DNA from: Elmis aenea
Lineage: Eukaryota > Arthropoda > Insecta > Coleoptera > Elmidae
Assembly (NCBI GenBank): GCA_947652605.1
Contig: OX393576.1
Span: 60,488,966-60,552,965 of the forward strand
Direction: 5' to 3'
Length of the DNA: 64,000 nucleotides
Below the pieces are notes generated by a model. That model did not search any database. It was not told where the DNA came from and worked only from the letters and a program-made list of their open reading frames with translations. Shown here one piece after another: positions 42,845-53,990 of the stretch (its first letter is position 1; every line of letters starts with the position of its first letter). Made by a program: the position numbers and the translations under genes.

Positions 42845-45060
42845 TATTTTGCAACTATTTATTCCAAAATTTTCTTGAGAGGTCTATTTTTTTTTGTAAT
42901 ACGCTCCAAAGCTGCGAACGTTTCTGATTTAAAAGTTTGTTTTTTTACATCCTAATCTTAATTGAAAAAACAAAATTACTAAAACATTAAATTTAAGAAG
43001 GTATTTCTGAGTTCTTGTATCTTTACTAACTGGAATATTTAAAACACAAAATACACTTGCAGTTGATAAAATTTTTGTATATTTTTAATTTATCTTCATT
43101 AGCATTGCCTGATGTGAGTGTACAGCCCAAGGGGTGATGTGTTATGTGTTTAATCCCTAGAGCGGCTGGTCTTGTAGGTGTTCCGTGTAGGATGGTGTAT
43201 TAATTTCTTAGTGCCCGTTTCACTTCACAGATAAATTAACTGAACAGCTTTGTAAGATCTACAAAGGCGTTGAGTACCACGAAGTTAACAGTATTCTCAT
43301 AAAATACTAGTTTAAAATGCAGAGATTTAACACAGATTTGCGTTTCCTTTCAAGTTTACGCTCAAAGGCACAGTACGGGTTACGTCAACCTGTTAAAGGA
43401 ACTTCAAAGTAACCTTACTTTGTAAATGTAAAATTGCGCCCTCAAAAGCAGATTTTTACTGGAATATTAATATAAACAAACCATTTTTTGTGTACATATT
43501 TTAGTATGTTTTACTTAAGTTTGTTTGAAAGAAAACTCATATTTCTTTTTGCGATAAATAAGATTCCCTCCTAACTGGAAATTAAATTCTGCGATGAATA
43601 ACGGCTAAGCAGAGCTCATAACTTAATTCTAGTTATAGAGCACAGATTATTGAACGCTTCGTTGGGCTTTTTCGCAAAAGCACTACAAAGGATTTCTGCT
43701 GTAACGGTCGTGAATTGGCATACTCACCCATGAATACACCAAGTAAAACCCCAAGTGATCTCCTCCTTAAATATTTGATATAAACTTTTATGGTTGGATT
43801 ATTTATTTTGTGAGTTCTCGTATTATAAAATATATATAGCGTTCGCGAATAAATTGCGAAAAAACGCTATGATAAATGTATAAAATATAACATGTTTACC
43901 ATAACCACTAGATTATCATGATAAACTTTACGCATACTTTAAGATGTTCTATTAAAGCTTCTAAAAATATCAGGAAAAATTACCAAGTATCATTTTTTGT
44001 ACGTTGTTTTATTATTGCAATCCTTGTTCTTTTGACATTTTTATCAATTTTAATTAACGTCTTGGCTGCTTTATTCGGCTTTAAATGTTTAACTCTTTAA
44101 TTCCCAGTGTTATCTGCACGTGACATCATTTTACGATTTTTTGAAACATACTTAAAAATGATTTTTGTTTGTTTTTTATTTATCAATGTCTATACTGATA
44201 TTTTGCGAGTTAGTCTAATTTTAATGGCAACGTTATTTTGACGTTTTAACTAAAAACCGTTTATTTTACAATCACCTGGCATTAGTTAAAGTCAAAGGTG
44301 CCTCCCGTGCTGTTTTGAAATGCACAAATCGAAAAATTGTTTTACATTTTATCGTATTAAGTAGATTTTATTCTATATTTTAACCAATTTTTACAACTAT
44401 GGAATTATTCTTATTATTATATTCATCCATAAGCAAATTATATATTTTTAAAAAGCGTAAAAAGTAAGCTTTCGATTCATGTCAAAGTCAACAATGGTTG
44501 TTATTTAAAATAAGATAGGTGTAATATATCGATATTCGTATGAGTAAAAAAAAAAAAAAACATCGCTATCTTATTGAGGACAAAAAGAAAAGTGCCAAAA
44601 ATCTGCTTTGGCTATATTTCGAAAATTCAAAAATATATCAAAAATCTGTTTACGGCAATGAATTTCTCTTGGAAAAAGAAATCGAGACTAAGTACTTACT
44701 TTTTTCCTCTCTGATAATAACCGAGATGCGCTATATGGGCATCGAAAATAGGCCCACCCTATGCATCTAAATGGCAAGAATTAGAGGCTACATTGGATGA
44801 CGAAGCATCGCGGAAAGAAAAGAAGAAAAAATCATATACGATAAGTAAATGGCTCTATAATATCTTTTATTTTTTTCCATGCGGATGAGTAGATAAAGAT
44901 CACAGTCTACGATGATATAATAATGTAATATGTCCCATGTTACGTGTTTTTAAGTTTTGTTTACGGATGAAATTGTTAAATTTATTGTAGAAATCAATTA
45001 TTATTATGCTTTTCAAAAAAATCCCTTGTTAAATGTCACCACAGATGAATCTTGAGAATA
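42845..45060. other. AT-rich stretch, no gene supported
   Basis: A 76-codon frame at 44540-44770 is lysine-rich; its position just upstream of the piggyBac-like fragment suggests it may be decayed transposase N-terminus, but no motif shows it. At 43640-43780, one frame reads TPSKTPSDLL, faintly like a retrovirus-type integrase tail; too weak to call. Confidence 0.35.
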
Positions 45061-45061
45061 C

Positions 45062-45182
45062 ATTTCAATTTTGCTTCTCATAGGATACATGACACCAAAG
45101 AACATGCGTGTGTTTTGGGAAAAAGATGCACGTACTCATAATTATATGGTTGCAGAGAGCGTGAGTCGTAATCGATTTTTTT
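45062..45182 (+). pseudogene. piggyBac-like transposase fragment
   Basis: The frame beginning at 45062 reads ILLLIGYMTPKNMRVFWEKD followed by ARTHNYMVAESVSRNRFF and a TAA stop at 45180-45182. The pattern (hydrophobic run, G-Y-x-x-x-P, W, then M/VSRNRF) is that of the N-terminal part of piggyBac transposase catalytic domains, where the text normally continues EILxxLHxxDN. Downstream, LCNINA at about 45207-45225 in another frame continues it weakly. Catalytic aspartates are not seen. A dead fragment, old and short. Confidence 0.55.
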
Positions 45183-45229
45183 AAATTTTAACAAAATATC
45201 TTTAGCTTTGTAACATCAATGCTTAACGA

Positions 45230-46945
45230 TGAAAAAATGGTGGTTTCCACTTTTTGCAGTTGCTTTAATTACGGCATGTCAAAAGTTTGGTTACTTAAAA
45301 AAATTGGCAATTCTAATCTTACATATTATTGCGAATTTCAAGTTATTGCCAACAATATGGAAAACCGCCATTAATAAGCACATCCTGTGCTGTTACCTTT
45401 TTTTTTTTTTTAATTTTAATGAGATATGCATTATTATATAGTGTTTAAAAAAAAAAAACTAAATAAAACTGATGGCTGTGAAGTTATTCATATTTATTTA
45501 AATGTATGACTGTATCCGACGCATCCACCAAATGTTTTGGGAACGTCTGTTTTGCTTGTTGAAAATCGAATGCTCTTAATTAATAATTTATTAGTTGCCA
45601 GTTTAAAAACAAAGCATTAATTTTACTAATAAAGTGATTTTTTGTTTAGATAGAAAAGAGGTTTTAACTGCGCAAACAAAATGTTTGCTGTTTACCTATT
45701 ACGTTTTGTTCGCAAAAGCCCACAAAAAAACAAAGGATTTTTAAATTAGTTTGATGTTATTTTGGCTATAGAAACCCGAAACAGTCTTTTCTGATCGCTG
45801 TTATCCGTGTCGGCTCACTCTTATTACCAAACTAATCCTCTGCGGCCTTGTGGTTTAATGGAATTAAGACCAAATGAATTGACCTTGTTTGGAATTTAAT
45901 GGTTGTATTTCGGGTTGTTTGGCTTAAATAATTACATATAAATTGGTTATTATATTCGAGTTGATCCTTGTGTTATTCTAATTGGATTATTCGATCATTC
46001 ATCTTTTGTATCAAAATTTATCCACTTATCGAACATAAATATCCGTTTGGTTCTAAATTCTTAAACAAATCAAAAATATGCTTATACATGTAATAAATAC
46101 TGATTAACTGGTTATTCTAAGTTTTGCTTAATTAAAAGTTTTTCAAACTATGCTAATCATTTTGTATAAAAATTTATTACAAAAATCGTTATAATTTAAA
46201 TTTAACTGTTTCCTAATGGTGTATACCTAGCGTACAAGAACAAAGCTGAAATATTGTAGTATTTTTCTAATTTGGAAATCAAGAGGTTGAAAATATTTTT
46301 AAAAAAAATCCTGTACTCTCTCATTTAAAGTTTTTGGTCAAAACAATAATTTTTGACATTAACTCGTTTACCTGGTTTTGACAAACGCAGGTCGTGAAGG
46401 GTTTTATGATGTGCCGAAACAGGTTATGACGAACTACACTTTTTTTATGCAACCTAACAATATGCATATTGAACTGAGTGTTTCCATAACAGAATCATCT
46501 TCTGAATCCGAATTTTAGATGCTCGAAGCAGTGCAGTGCTGGCAAAATTAAGAAAAAGGTAAATATAAGAAATTTAATAAATATGTTTTCTTGCAATTCT
46601 TTTTTATACGTAAAACTCAATAACTTCTTCTTTTTTAATCGTTTCTCAGCAATTTTTGTTTAAATTGTGTGAAAAATTATTCTTTACAACATTTATTAAC
46701 TGTCACATAAGTTTAATCCGCGACCTCGCAAATTTTGGAAAGCGCGTGCAGTGTAAAATGTCACAAGGGAGAACTTTTTTTATTTTTATAAAAAAAAGTC
46801 ACTACTATATGGAGACGAAATTGTAACAAAATATTAAAAAAGCTTTTGCAACAAACATAATTCAGATATCCCCAATTGTTTAAGAGATACGCCCTTTTAA
46901 ATAAATGTCTTTTTGGCGTCCTAACGTGTAAACTTTTTTAAAAAT
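45230..46945. other. AT-rich stretch; 45780-45960 has balanced composition
   Basis: No gene supported. The part at about 45780-45960 is less repetitive and less AT-rich than its surroundings and could be unique intergenic or regulatory sequence. T and A runs at 45400-45460 look like tails of decayed elements. Confidence 0.35.
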
Positions 46946-46965
46946 TTAGATCACAATAAACTTAC
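46946..46965. repeat. 20-bp direct repeat flanking the hAT element (left)
   Basis: TTAGATCACAATAAACTTAC occurs here and at 48179-48198, just outside the hAT target duplications. It predates or accompanies the insertion. Confidence 0.8.
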
Positions 46966-46981
46966 AACAGCGCTTTTAAAA

Positions 46982-48169
46982 CAGGGACTGAGAACGGAAC
47001 GAAAACGAAAACGTTAAACGAAATTAACCGTAATTTTTTTAAGAACGAAAACGAAACCGAAAACGAAATAATTATTTTTCGTTCAAGAACGAAAACGAAA
47101 TAAATATTTTCCAAAACCGGTTTTAACCGGTTTTGTAGATATTTCAATTTTATTTGTTAAACACAAACGCGAATTTACCTTCTGTGCTGGGGAGACTCCA
47201 CGAGGCAGTAAAAAATCTCACTTGAAATAAGTGAGCTTCACTTTTCTCCATATATTTACGTGAATATGTATTAACAACTTTATTGTTTATACTTGCAATT
47301 TTCAGTAACACAATTAACGGTACAGATATTCTCTATTTCTAATTTGTTTTTTAGATCATCAATATATAATATACAATTGATTGGATATACCTATATTATC
47401 AATGTGTATGTTTTATTTGCGTTTGGAGATAATAATAGTAAAATTTATTCTCACTTCGAAAAGGACTAATGTAAAAGAAGATTTATTGGAAGATGTGTTA
47501 CTAGTAAGATTTAACGGAATGTGAAAATGTATATTGTATGGTATGTACAAACTATAAAGTTAAAGTAAATTTCAAGTTAATATAAGTCTTTTTTTAATAT
47601 CTTTTTTATTTATAACATTTAGTAAATTATTCACTTGAGTTCATTTTTTTGTCTTTTTAAATAATTACAGCAGGATCTTATTTAATTAAAATGCATAGAT
47701 TTTTAGTACTAAAACAAATTTAAAACAGCACTTGCTATATTTTCATATTTTTAGATAAAGATCGTGTGTCTAATTTAACCTAATCACGTTGTGTTTTTGC
47801 ACCTTACGGGTGTTAAACTTAATAAAATGGTTAAATGTTAATGTGTTTAACGATTTGGTAAATTTAATATGGCGATGGTTCGCCAGTCTAAAATATGCTG
47901 TCCGTGAGCATCAAACCCCATCGTCATCGTTTATATTTTAGTTGAGACGCAAATATTGTTATCGTATTTATAGAGGGTTGTGGTGACTAGAAAAAAAATT
48001 GATTTTTTAATGACAAAAAAATATTGTAAAACCGGTTTTAACCGTTATTATTTTGGTTCACGAAAACGAAAGAAGAATTTTTTCGGTTAGAACGAAAAGA
48101 ACGAAAACGATATATTTCGTTTTCGTTCCGAACAGAAACGAACGGAATTTTTTTCGTTTTTAGTCCCTG
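46982..48169. mobile_element. hAT-type element with perfect TTTTAAAA target duplication
   Basis: Starts CAGGGACTGAGAACGGAACG; the reversed right end starts CAGGGACTAAAAACGAAAAA. TTTTAAAA is duplicated at 46974-46981 and 48170-48177. The terminal parts are packed with GAACGAAAACG words and contain AACCGGTTTT/TTTAACCGGT motifs in both halves (about 47115 and 48035). This resembles the composition of the nested MITE at 18989-19372. No transposase frame is seen in the 1188 bp, so non-autonomous. Confidence 0.85.
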
Positions 48170-48189
48170 TTTTAAAACTTAGATCACAA

Positions 48190-48365
48190 TAAACTTACCT
48201 TTCTGCAAGATATAATACAAATAGCGCTTATTCAACTCTTATTTCATATTTATGTAATAAATATTTTAAATAAATAGTAGACAAATGAAAACTACTTACG
48301 AAAATTTTAAAATTGTGCCATTTTGTTGATGTTTCCCAAAGAAATTATTTTGCCAGTTAAAGGGT
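48190..48365. repeat. Dispersed repeat, copy 2
   Basis: Matches 35925-36130 in order and orientation (ACTTACCTTTCTGCAAGATA, ATTTCATATTTATGTAATAA, TGCCAGTTAAAG). The hAT element at 46982-48169 inserted near its left edge. Confidence 0.65.
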
Positions 48366-48506
48366 TAAACTTTTTATATGTTATAGGATTCATTAGGTTT
48401 GAGCCATTGCATGATTTCCAAACAGTTTTATTTGTATTTTTTTTTACTACTTCACCGATTTTTGTACCGAAAAACAATAACATTGCGATGGAATTTTTTT
48501 TTCTTC

Positions 48507-48652
48507 AAAAATTAATGAAACAGTTTTTAAAAACTCATCGTGTGAGTATAAATTTTTGAAAAAGATATTTAATTTAAACCAAAACTGGCTAAATCTATGA
48601 ATTATAGGTAACTCACCATCAGTTAATTTTGACAAAGCTTAAGCTAAAATTT
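48507..48652. repeat. Left copy of a 146-bp duplication flanking the truncated Jockey
   Basis: Identical to 50335-50480 except G at 48542 against A at 50370, with no indels. The inner edge faces the poly(T) (reverse poly(A)) end of the element. Confidence 0.92.
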
Positions 48653-50334
48653 TATGTGTTTTTTTTTTTTTTTTTTTATAATTTTGTGATTAATACTGGT
48701 CCGGCTGGGCCAACCATTAATTTTTCTATATAATAAAATGGAAATGTAATAAAATGAAATTGATGAGGATGAAATGATTACTTAATACTAGAGTTCACCC
48801 ATCGGTGTCCTGAAGATGGCCGACGCACTCTGATTCACTAATAAACTAATCCTACACTAAACAAGTTCAAACGGTTTTTGTCTTTTCAATCTTCTAACCA
48901 ACCCATGGTTGTCTAGCAGTTGTATTGCCTCTGGGTTTATATGGTTTTGCAGTCGCGTTGCGTGTTTTTTAGCAAAGCGTTTAATTTCGCTAGATACCTC
49001 TGGAATACAGAGATCACGATGAATGTCCTTGTTTCTCACGTACCATGGCGCGTCAACTGCGTTACGAAGAACTTTATTTTGGAATACCTGTACTTTCTTG
49101 ATGTTGCACTGTTTGGCACATCCCCACAACTGAATGCCATAAACCCAGACAGGTTTTAGTATCTGGTTATAGATAATAATTTTATTATACAGCGATAATT
49201 GGGATCGTCGTCCTAGAAGCCAATACAGTTTTCTGTATTTTATACTTAGCTCTTCTTTTTTTATTTTTATATGTGGCTTCCACCTCAGTCGCGTGTCGAG
49301 AGTCATGCCTAAATACTTGGCTGTCGTTTTATTCGGGACGACGTTCCCATTAATCGTTATTGGAATTTGTGTAAGTTTTTTATTCGTAAAATATATGTGA
49401 GAAGATTTTTGATCATTCAGTTTTATACTCTACTCGCTCATCCAATTGCTGATTCTATTACATGCATTCTGCAGTTTTATCGCTGCCTCTTATGTATCTT
49501 TACCTACTGCCATGATTGCAGTATCATCTGCAAATGTGGCTGTTGTAATGTTTTGCAGTTGCGGCAAATCATGTGTGTACAGTAAGTAGAGGACTGGGCC
49601 CAGGACGCTGCCTTGAGGGACTCCTGCTTTCACTTCTTTCAGTGCAGAATATTCATTTTCTTGTTTTATTCTAAACAATCTACCTGATATGTACGACATT
49701 AACAGTTCTACATGATGTTTTGGTAGTATTCTGTTAAGTTTCAGTATCAGTCCTTCATGAGAAACCCTATCGAAAGCTTGAGCCACATCAAGGAAGATGA
49801 AAGAGCAGATTAATTTTTCTTCTAATGCCTTTTCTATTACGTCCGTTATCCTGTGCACTTGGTCTATCGTAGAGTGTCTGTGTCTAAAGCCGAATTGATG
49901 GTTTGGTATTAGCTTTTTCCTTTCTATTACGGGTTGTAATCTCTTTAGAAACAGTTTCTCGAATAACTTGGAGATGATCGGTAAGAGTGATATAGGCCGG
50001 TACGATTTGGCTTCATTTGGTGGTTTGCCTGGCTTTTGTATCATGATAACTTCTGCTACTTTCCAGGAACTAGGAACGTGTCTGAGTCTAAACGCTGCAT
50101 TTATTAAATACGTCAGCATGACTATGCCTTTCTTTGGGAGTTGTTTCAAAATTTCACCGGTGATAAGATCAAACCCTGGAGCTTTGTTGGGATTTATGTT
50201 GGTCTTAATTTCTTTGGCCACTTCTTTGGGAGTTACTAGTTCAATTTCTGTGTCTTCAACGTTTTCAGTTTCGTGTATATAGGCATCAGGGTGGATGTCG
50301 TTATGTTTGAATATTTCGGCAAGGTGATCGGCAA
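48653..50334 (-). mobile_element. 5'-truncated Jockey-like retrotransposon, minus strand
   Basis: About 1.7 kb. In element sense it starts abruptly inside ORF2 at 50334, carries reverse transcriptase to 48857, a ~180-bp 3' UTR unlike that of the intact Jockey, and a tail of 19 A (poly(T) at 48659-48677) followed by CACATA. It is flanked by 146-bp direct duplications. Coding similarity to the intact copy is clear at protein level but DNA and UTR differ, so it is a different subfamily. Confidence 0.88.
48857..50334 (-). pseudogene. Truncated Jockey ORF2 (reverse transcriptase) with two in-frame stops
   Basis: One continuous reading frame, broken only by TAA at 49490-49492 and TAG at 49430-49432. 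It opens with FADHLAEIFKHN, a position matching the linker of the intact ORF2, so the endonuclease is gone. Reverse transcriptase motifs follow: KAPGFDLITGE, YRPISLLP, NHQFGFRHRHST, FLDVAQAFDRV, GVPQGSVLGPVLYLLYTHDL and FADDT (about 49523-49534). After the stops come KYLGMTLDTRLRW and DAPWYVRNKDIHRDLC, ending FELV at 48857. Both stops are single-codon lesions. No frameshift was needed to read it. Not functional. Confidence 0.92.
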
Positions 50335-50480
50335 AAAAATTAATGAAACAGTTTTTAAAAACTCATCGTATGAGTATAAATTTTTGAAAAAGATATTTAA
50401 TTTAAACCAAAACTGGCTAAATCTATGAATTATAGGTAACTCACCATCAGTTAATTTTGACAAAGCTTAAGCTAAAATTT
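50335..50480. repeat. Right copy of the 146-bp duplication
   Basis: Begins AAAAATTAATGAAACAG directly at the truncated 5' end of the element and ends GCTAAAATTT; one mismatch to 48507-48652. Confidence 0.92.
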
Positions 50481-50734
50481 GTAAATACAATTTTTAATCT
50501 TAATATAATATTAATTTGCTATTTTTAGATTTGCGGTATTTAATTACTGTAGCATTTTACAAACACTATAAACAATATTATAAATTTATAGTTTCTAATT
50601 ATCTTTGTGTTTTAGGACCAACTGGTAAAACAACTAGTTTGTAAACAATTTTACAATCTTTACTTGGTAAGTGCAAATAAGTTACTTAAATTTTAGTTAA
50701 GACACAAAAATGCGGATATTTAAATGTTCTAGAA

Positions 50735-50994
50735 AAGTGTTTCTTAACCTTTTAGTAGTTGCGGCCCCCTAAATATCCTAAAATATTTTCGCGGCCCCCT
50801 AGTTTGTAGTAAGAAAAATATTACGATTTATTTAAGAAGATCTCTCCGTTGGTTCGAGTAAAATCTTTAAAAAAATATTTTTTTAAAGATTTTAATATTT
50901 TAAAAAGTAAAAACGTTTTATAATTTTCCCCGGCCCCTCTTAAAATCTTCCACGGCCCTCCAGGGGACCGCGGCTCCCCGGTCAAGAATCGCTG
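50735..50994. mobile_element. hAT MITE, CAGTGTTTCTTAACC type, with TTCTAGAA target duplication
   Basis: The left end AAGTGTTTCTTAACC (first C changed to A) faces the reversed right end CAGCGATTCTTGACC. TTCTAGAA is exactly duplicated at 50727-50734 and 50995-51002. GCGGCCCCCTA blocks repeat inside. The ends are of the general type found in widespread animal hAT MITEs. 260 bp, non-coding. Confidence 0.85.
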
Positions 50995-51002
50995 TTCTAG
51001 AA

Positions 51003-53358
51003 GACCTAGCATGTTTTTTTACGCTTCTTGTTAGGTATGTACCTAAGCTACAATTATCCTTGATTCTTTAGATTTGCCTGAAATATTTAGACTGTCCGGT
51101 AAACTTTTGCTGATGGATACACGGTTGCTTTACCCAAAAATTAAATGGTGTATTTATATTTAAAGCGTTTTTTTTTGAGTTGAAACTTACTAGGAAGGCA
51201 TAAAAACACTTTATGTCACGATTAAGGAATCTTGTAATTCGTCAGGCAATCAAGCACAATTTTTAGGCTTCGAAAGATTTGCCGGTTTTTGAATTAAAAC
51301 ATACGAAGTTGAAAAATCCTTTATCGGTTTAGGTCCTTTTGTTAATGATTAAATGGAATTTTGAATGAAATAAAAAGTCAAACGTTGACGGGAAATTCAA
51401 TTTTCTTTACCCATTTTTATGACATTCACAAAAGCCTGTGTTGTTTTCGTTGTTTTGAACATCACCGCTCTGAAAGTGAAGTGATTGATGATCGACGGGC
51501 GGTTATTGATGGTGGGGACTTAAATCTGTTTAAAAAGCTACTGCATATAACTTATCGTCCCGAAATATTCTATCGAAATGAAATGAAAGTTAGAATGACG
51601 TTTCGTTTTATATTTTGTAGCCCAAATACTGCAGACGTGGACGGTCAAGTGATTTATACATAACAGTGGAATTCATTTAAAATGGCGTGAAAATTAATTT
51701 TCATTTCGCATTTTAGGTGGAACAATTTTCGATACTGACATTTATACATAACAATAAATTAAATTAAAAATTGCGATTGGAATAATGTGCCAAGTTAAAT
51801 AAATGGCTGTGAAATACAGTTACGCTTAACTAGTAAAATTAAAAATGATACTTACCCGAAAAAATTGTGTATTAGAAATTGAAACTAGAAAAAATATTCT
51901 AAAGTCTATTATTATCGGGGGTAATTACACGAGAGCTTTGTTTTTATCCGGCTAAACTTGCGTTGCTACGAAAGTTTGGTCGCTAGGAAAGTCGACAAGA
52001 CAAAACTGTCCGTAGGACGGGTATAACTCCGAAAGGAGACGTCTAAGGAAAAACTTTGTAAGAAAGACCCCCCTTAATTTTTGATAAGGATTACCTCCCG
52101 AATTTGTTTGCAATAATTAAAAAGCACCCTGTATATTGTTTCTTATGTAAATATAAATATTTTGCGGACGTTCATCAGGTTTAACTCTTTATAGGAAATG
52201 TGATGGTTTAACTTTTATATAAATACATATGTAGTTCGTATTAATAAATATGAACAATTCCTTATTTTTAATCAGACCCCGTAAATCGAGAATCTGCCGC
52301 ATGTAAATTTCCATATTTCGAGGTATTCGATCATGTTTGGCTCTCCTGATGGGTAATTTGGCGGTTGAACCTTTCAATAGGTGGTTGATATCGATGATTA
52401 TGACAAACTCATGTCAGGGCTAAAGCCTCATTGAACGATTTACTCATTTTGATTTTTAATTTATCCGACAGAGCTCTTGGAAACAGCCGGCTGTTACGCA
52501 CAATAAAGTTATTTCCAACCCCTCGAGTAATATCAATGACATCGGGTTTCCATTTTGCCTATAATGCCGCTGTCATCAGTGGGGTTGATAATTGGTTTTT
52601 GCACTTTGTAAAAGGGAATGAAAAATCATTCTCTTAAAATAACATATTCTAATGTGTCGATGCTACTAAAACATTCTTTACAGTGCGATAAATGTCTGGT
52701 TATTGAACTTGAAAACAAACGCAAGACTCGTAAATTTTGCGATGTGTATAAAAACATTAATAATTATTAAACGTATCCGGTTGTGTGAGGGTGATAAATT
52801 TAATTAGTTTAGCAGTAGATCTCTTGGAGATTCGTCTCGAGGCGAAACGTTCACAGAAGAACGTAGATTTTCATTTGCGACGGTTCACGTAAATTTAACT
52901 GGGATGTCTTAAATCCCATTTCGCCACTTAGCGCGAGTACCTAGATAATTTCTCACTGTGTACATTAGGGTAAAACAGATCCACCCCATAACCGAATAAG
53001 AGGGTTATAATAATGTCAAAACCCCACTCCGTCAACATAAAAAGCAGTAACGTACATTTTTAATAAAACTTATAGCCACGTTTACATCTTTGTGTAAAAA
53101 GAGACATTGTCTTTGCAACACGGGTCCAGAAAATAATAAAGAAACATGTTTCAGTGGCATTTTGAGGTCTAAATGTGCTAATAAGTTTTTGAATCACTTT
53201 GGTATTAAAACAGTGTAAAAAGCTACTGTACAAAAAAAAACATTCTAGATAACTTTTTTTATTTATTTTATCCTTAAACCTAAAATTTCTATTCGTCTAT
53301 TATTGTATTACAGCAAAACATAAAACAGTAATCAATAATACAGTCAAATTAAATCAAT
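51003..53358. other. No gene supported; 52310-52960 has balanced composition
   Basis: A 100-codon frame at 51361-51663 does not resemble a known protein. GCACCCTGTATATT at about 52121 is another dispersed repeat end. From about 52310 to 52960 the sequence is less AT-rich and non-repetitive; it could be regulatory or unique intergenic DNA. Nothing else stands out. Confidence 0.4.
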
Positions 53359-53362
53359 TTAA

Positions 53363-53986
53363 CCCTCCGATGCCCAAGGTTTTTTTGAAACACGTTTACC
53401 CAAAGTGGGGTCATTTGTGACCCCGGTTTTTTTTCCCTGCTAATTATTTTTATTTTGTAATTTGAAATTAATTATATTTTTTAAAGCTTTTTATTAAAGA
53501 TAAACCAAAAAATCTTACATGAAAGTCAAATAAACATGTTTATTCTTATTTACAAAATGAATGTACCTTGTTAACGTATAATATGATTTTTTAATGATAA
53601 TAAAATAAACAACAGTATTTTTTAAAGCTTATTATGTAATATAAACTTAAATTTTTTAAAAACAATTCATTCAACAAAATAAATAATTCCACAATATGGT
53701 TTTCAACATAAATAAATAATTACCGAGAGAACACTTAAGAACTATTCATAAAAATGTTGTTACACAAACTCCCAAAGTGGGGTCAAAATTTACCCCAGCA
53801 AATAAAATTGTTATAACTGCTGCAATAATTGTTTATGAATAAAAACAAAAATGATAGGTGAAAGATAACATAATAAATGACAAATAGATGAACGGTGAAG
53901 AAATTTAAACGGCTTTTCGTGAAATAGGTAATACTTAAAAACGTGAGTTTGGGGCCAATTTTGACCCCACTTTGGGCATCGGAGGG
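53363..53986. mobile_element. piggyBac-type MITE with TTAA target site
   Basis: CCCTCCGATGCCCAA (53363-53377) is perfectly inverted at 53972-53986, and TTAA flanks both sides (53359-53362 and 53987-53990), the piggyBac target. Subterminal CCCAAAGTGGGGTCA occurs at about 53399 and 53772 and inverted at about 53964, with GTGACCCC words, suggesting repeated transposase-binding sites. 624 bp, no transposase. Confidence 0.88.
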
Positions 53987-53990
53987 TTAA

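Noticed and set aside
43640..43785. Retrovirus-type integrase tail (TPSKTPSDLL)
   Set aside because: Only about ten residues are suggestive and no catalytic or zinc-binding motif is near; too weak to annotate.
51361..51663. 100-codon plus-strand frame
   Set aside because: No recognisable domain or supporting splice, promoter or homology signal; probably chance.
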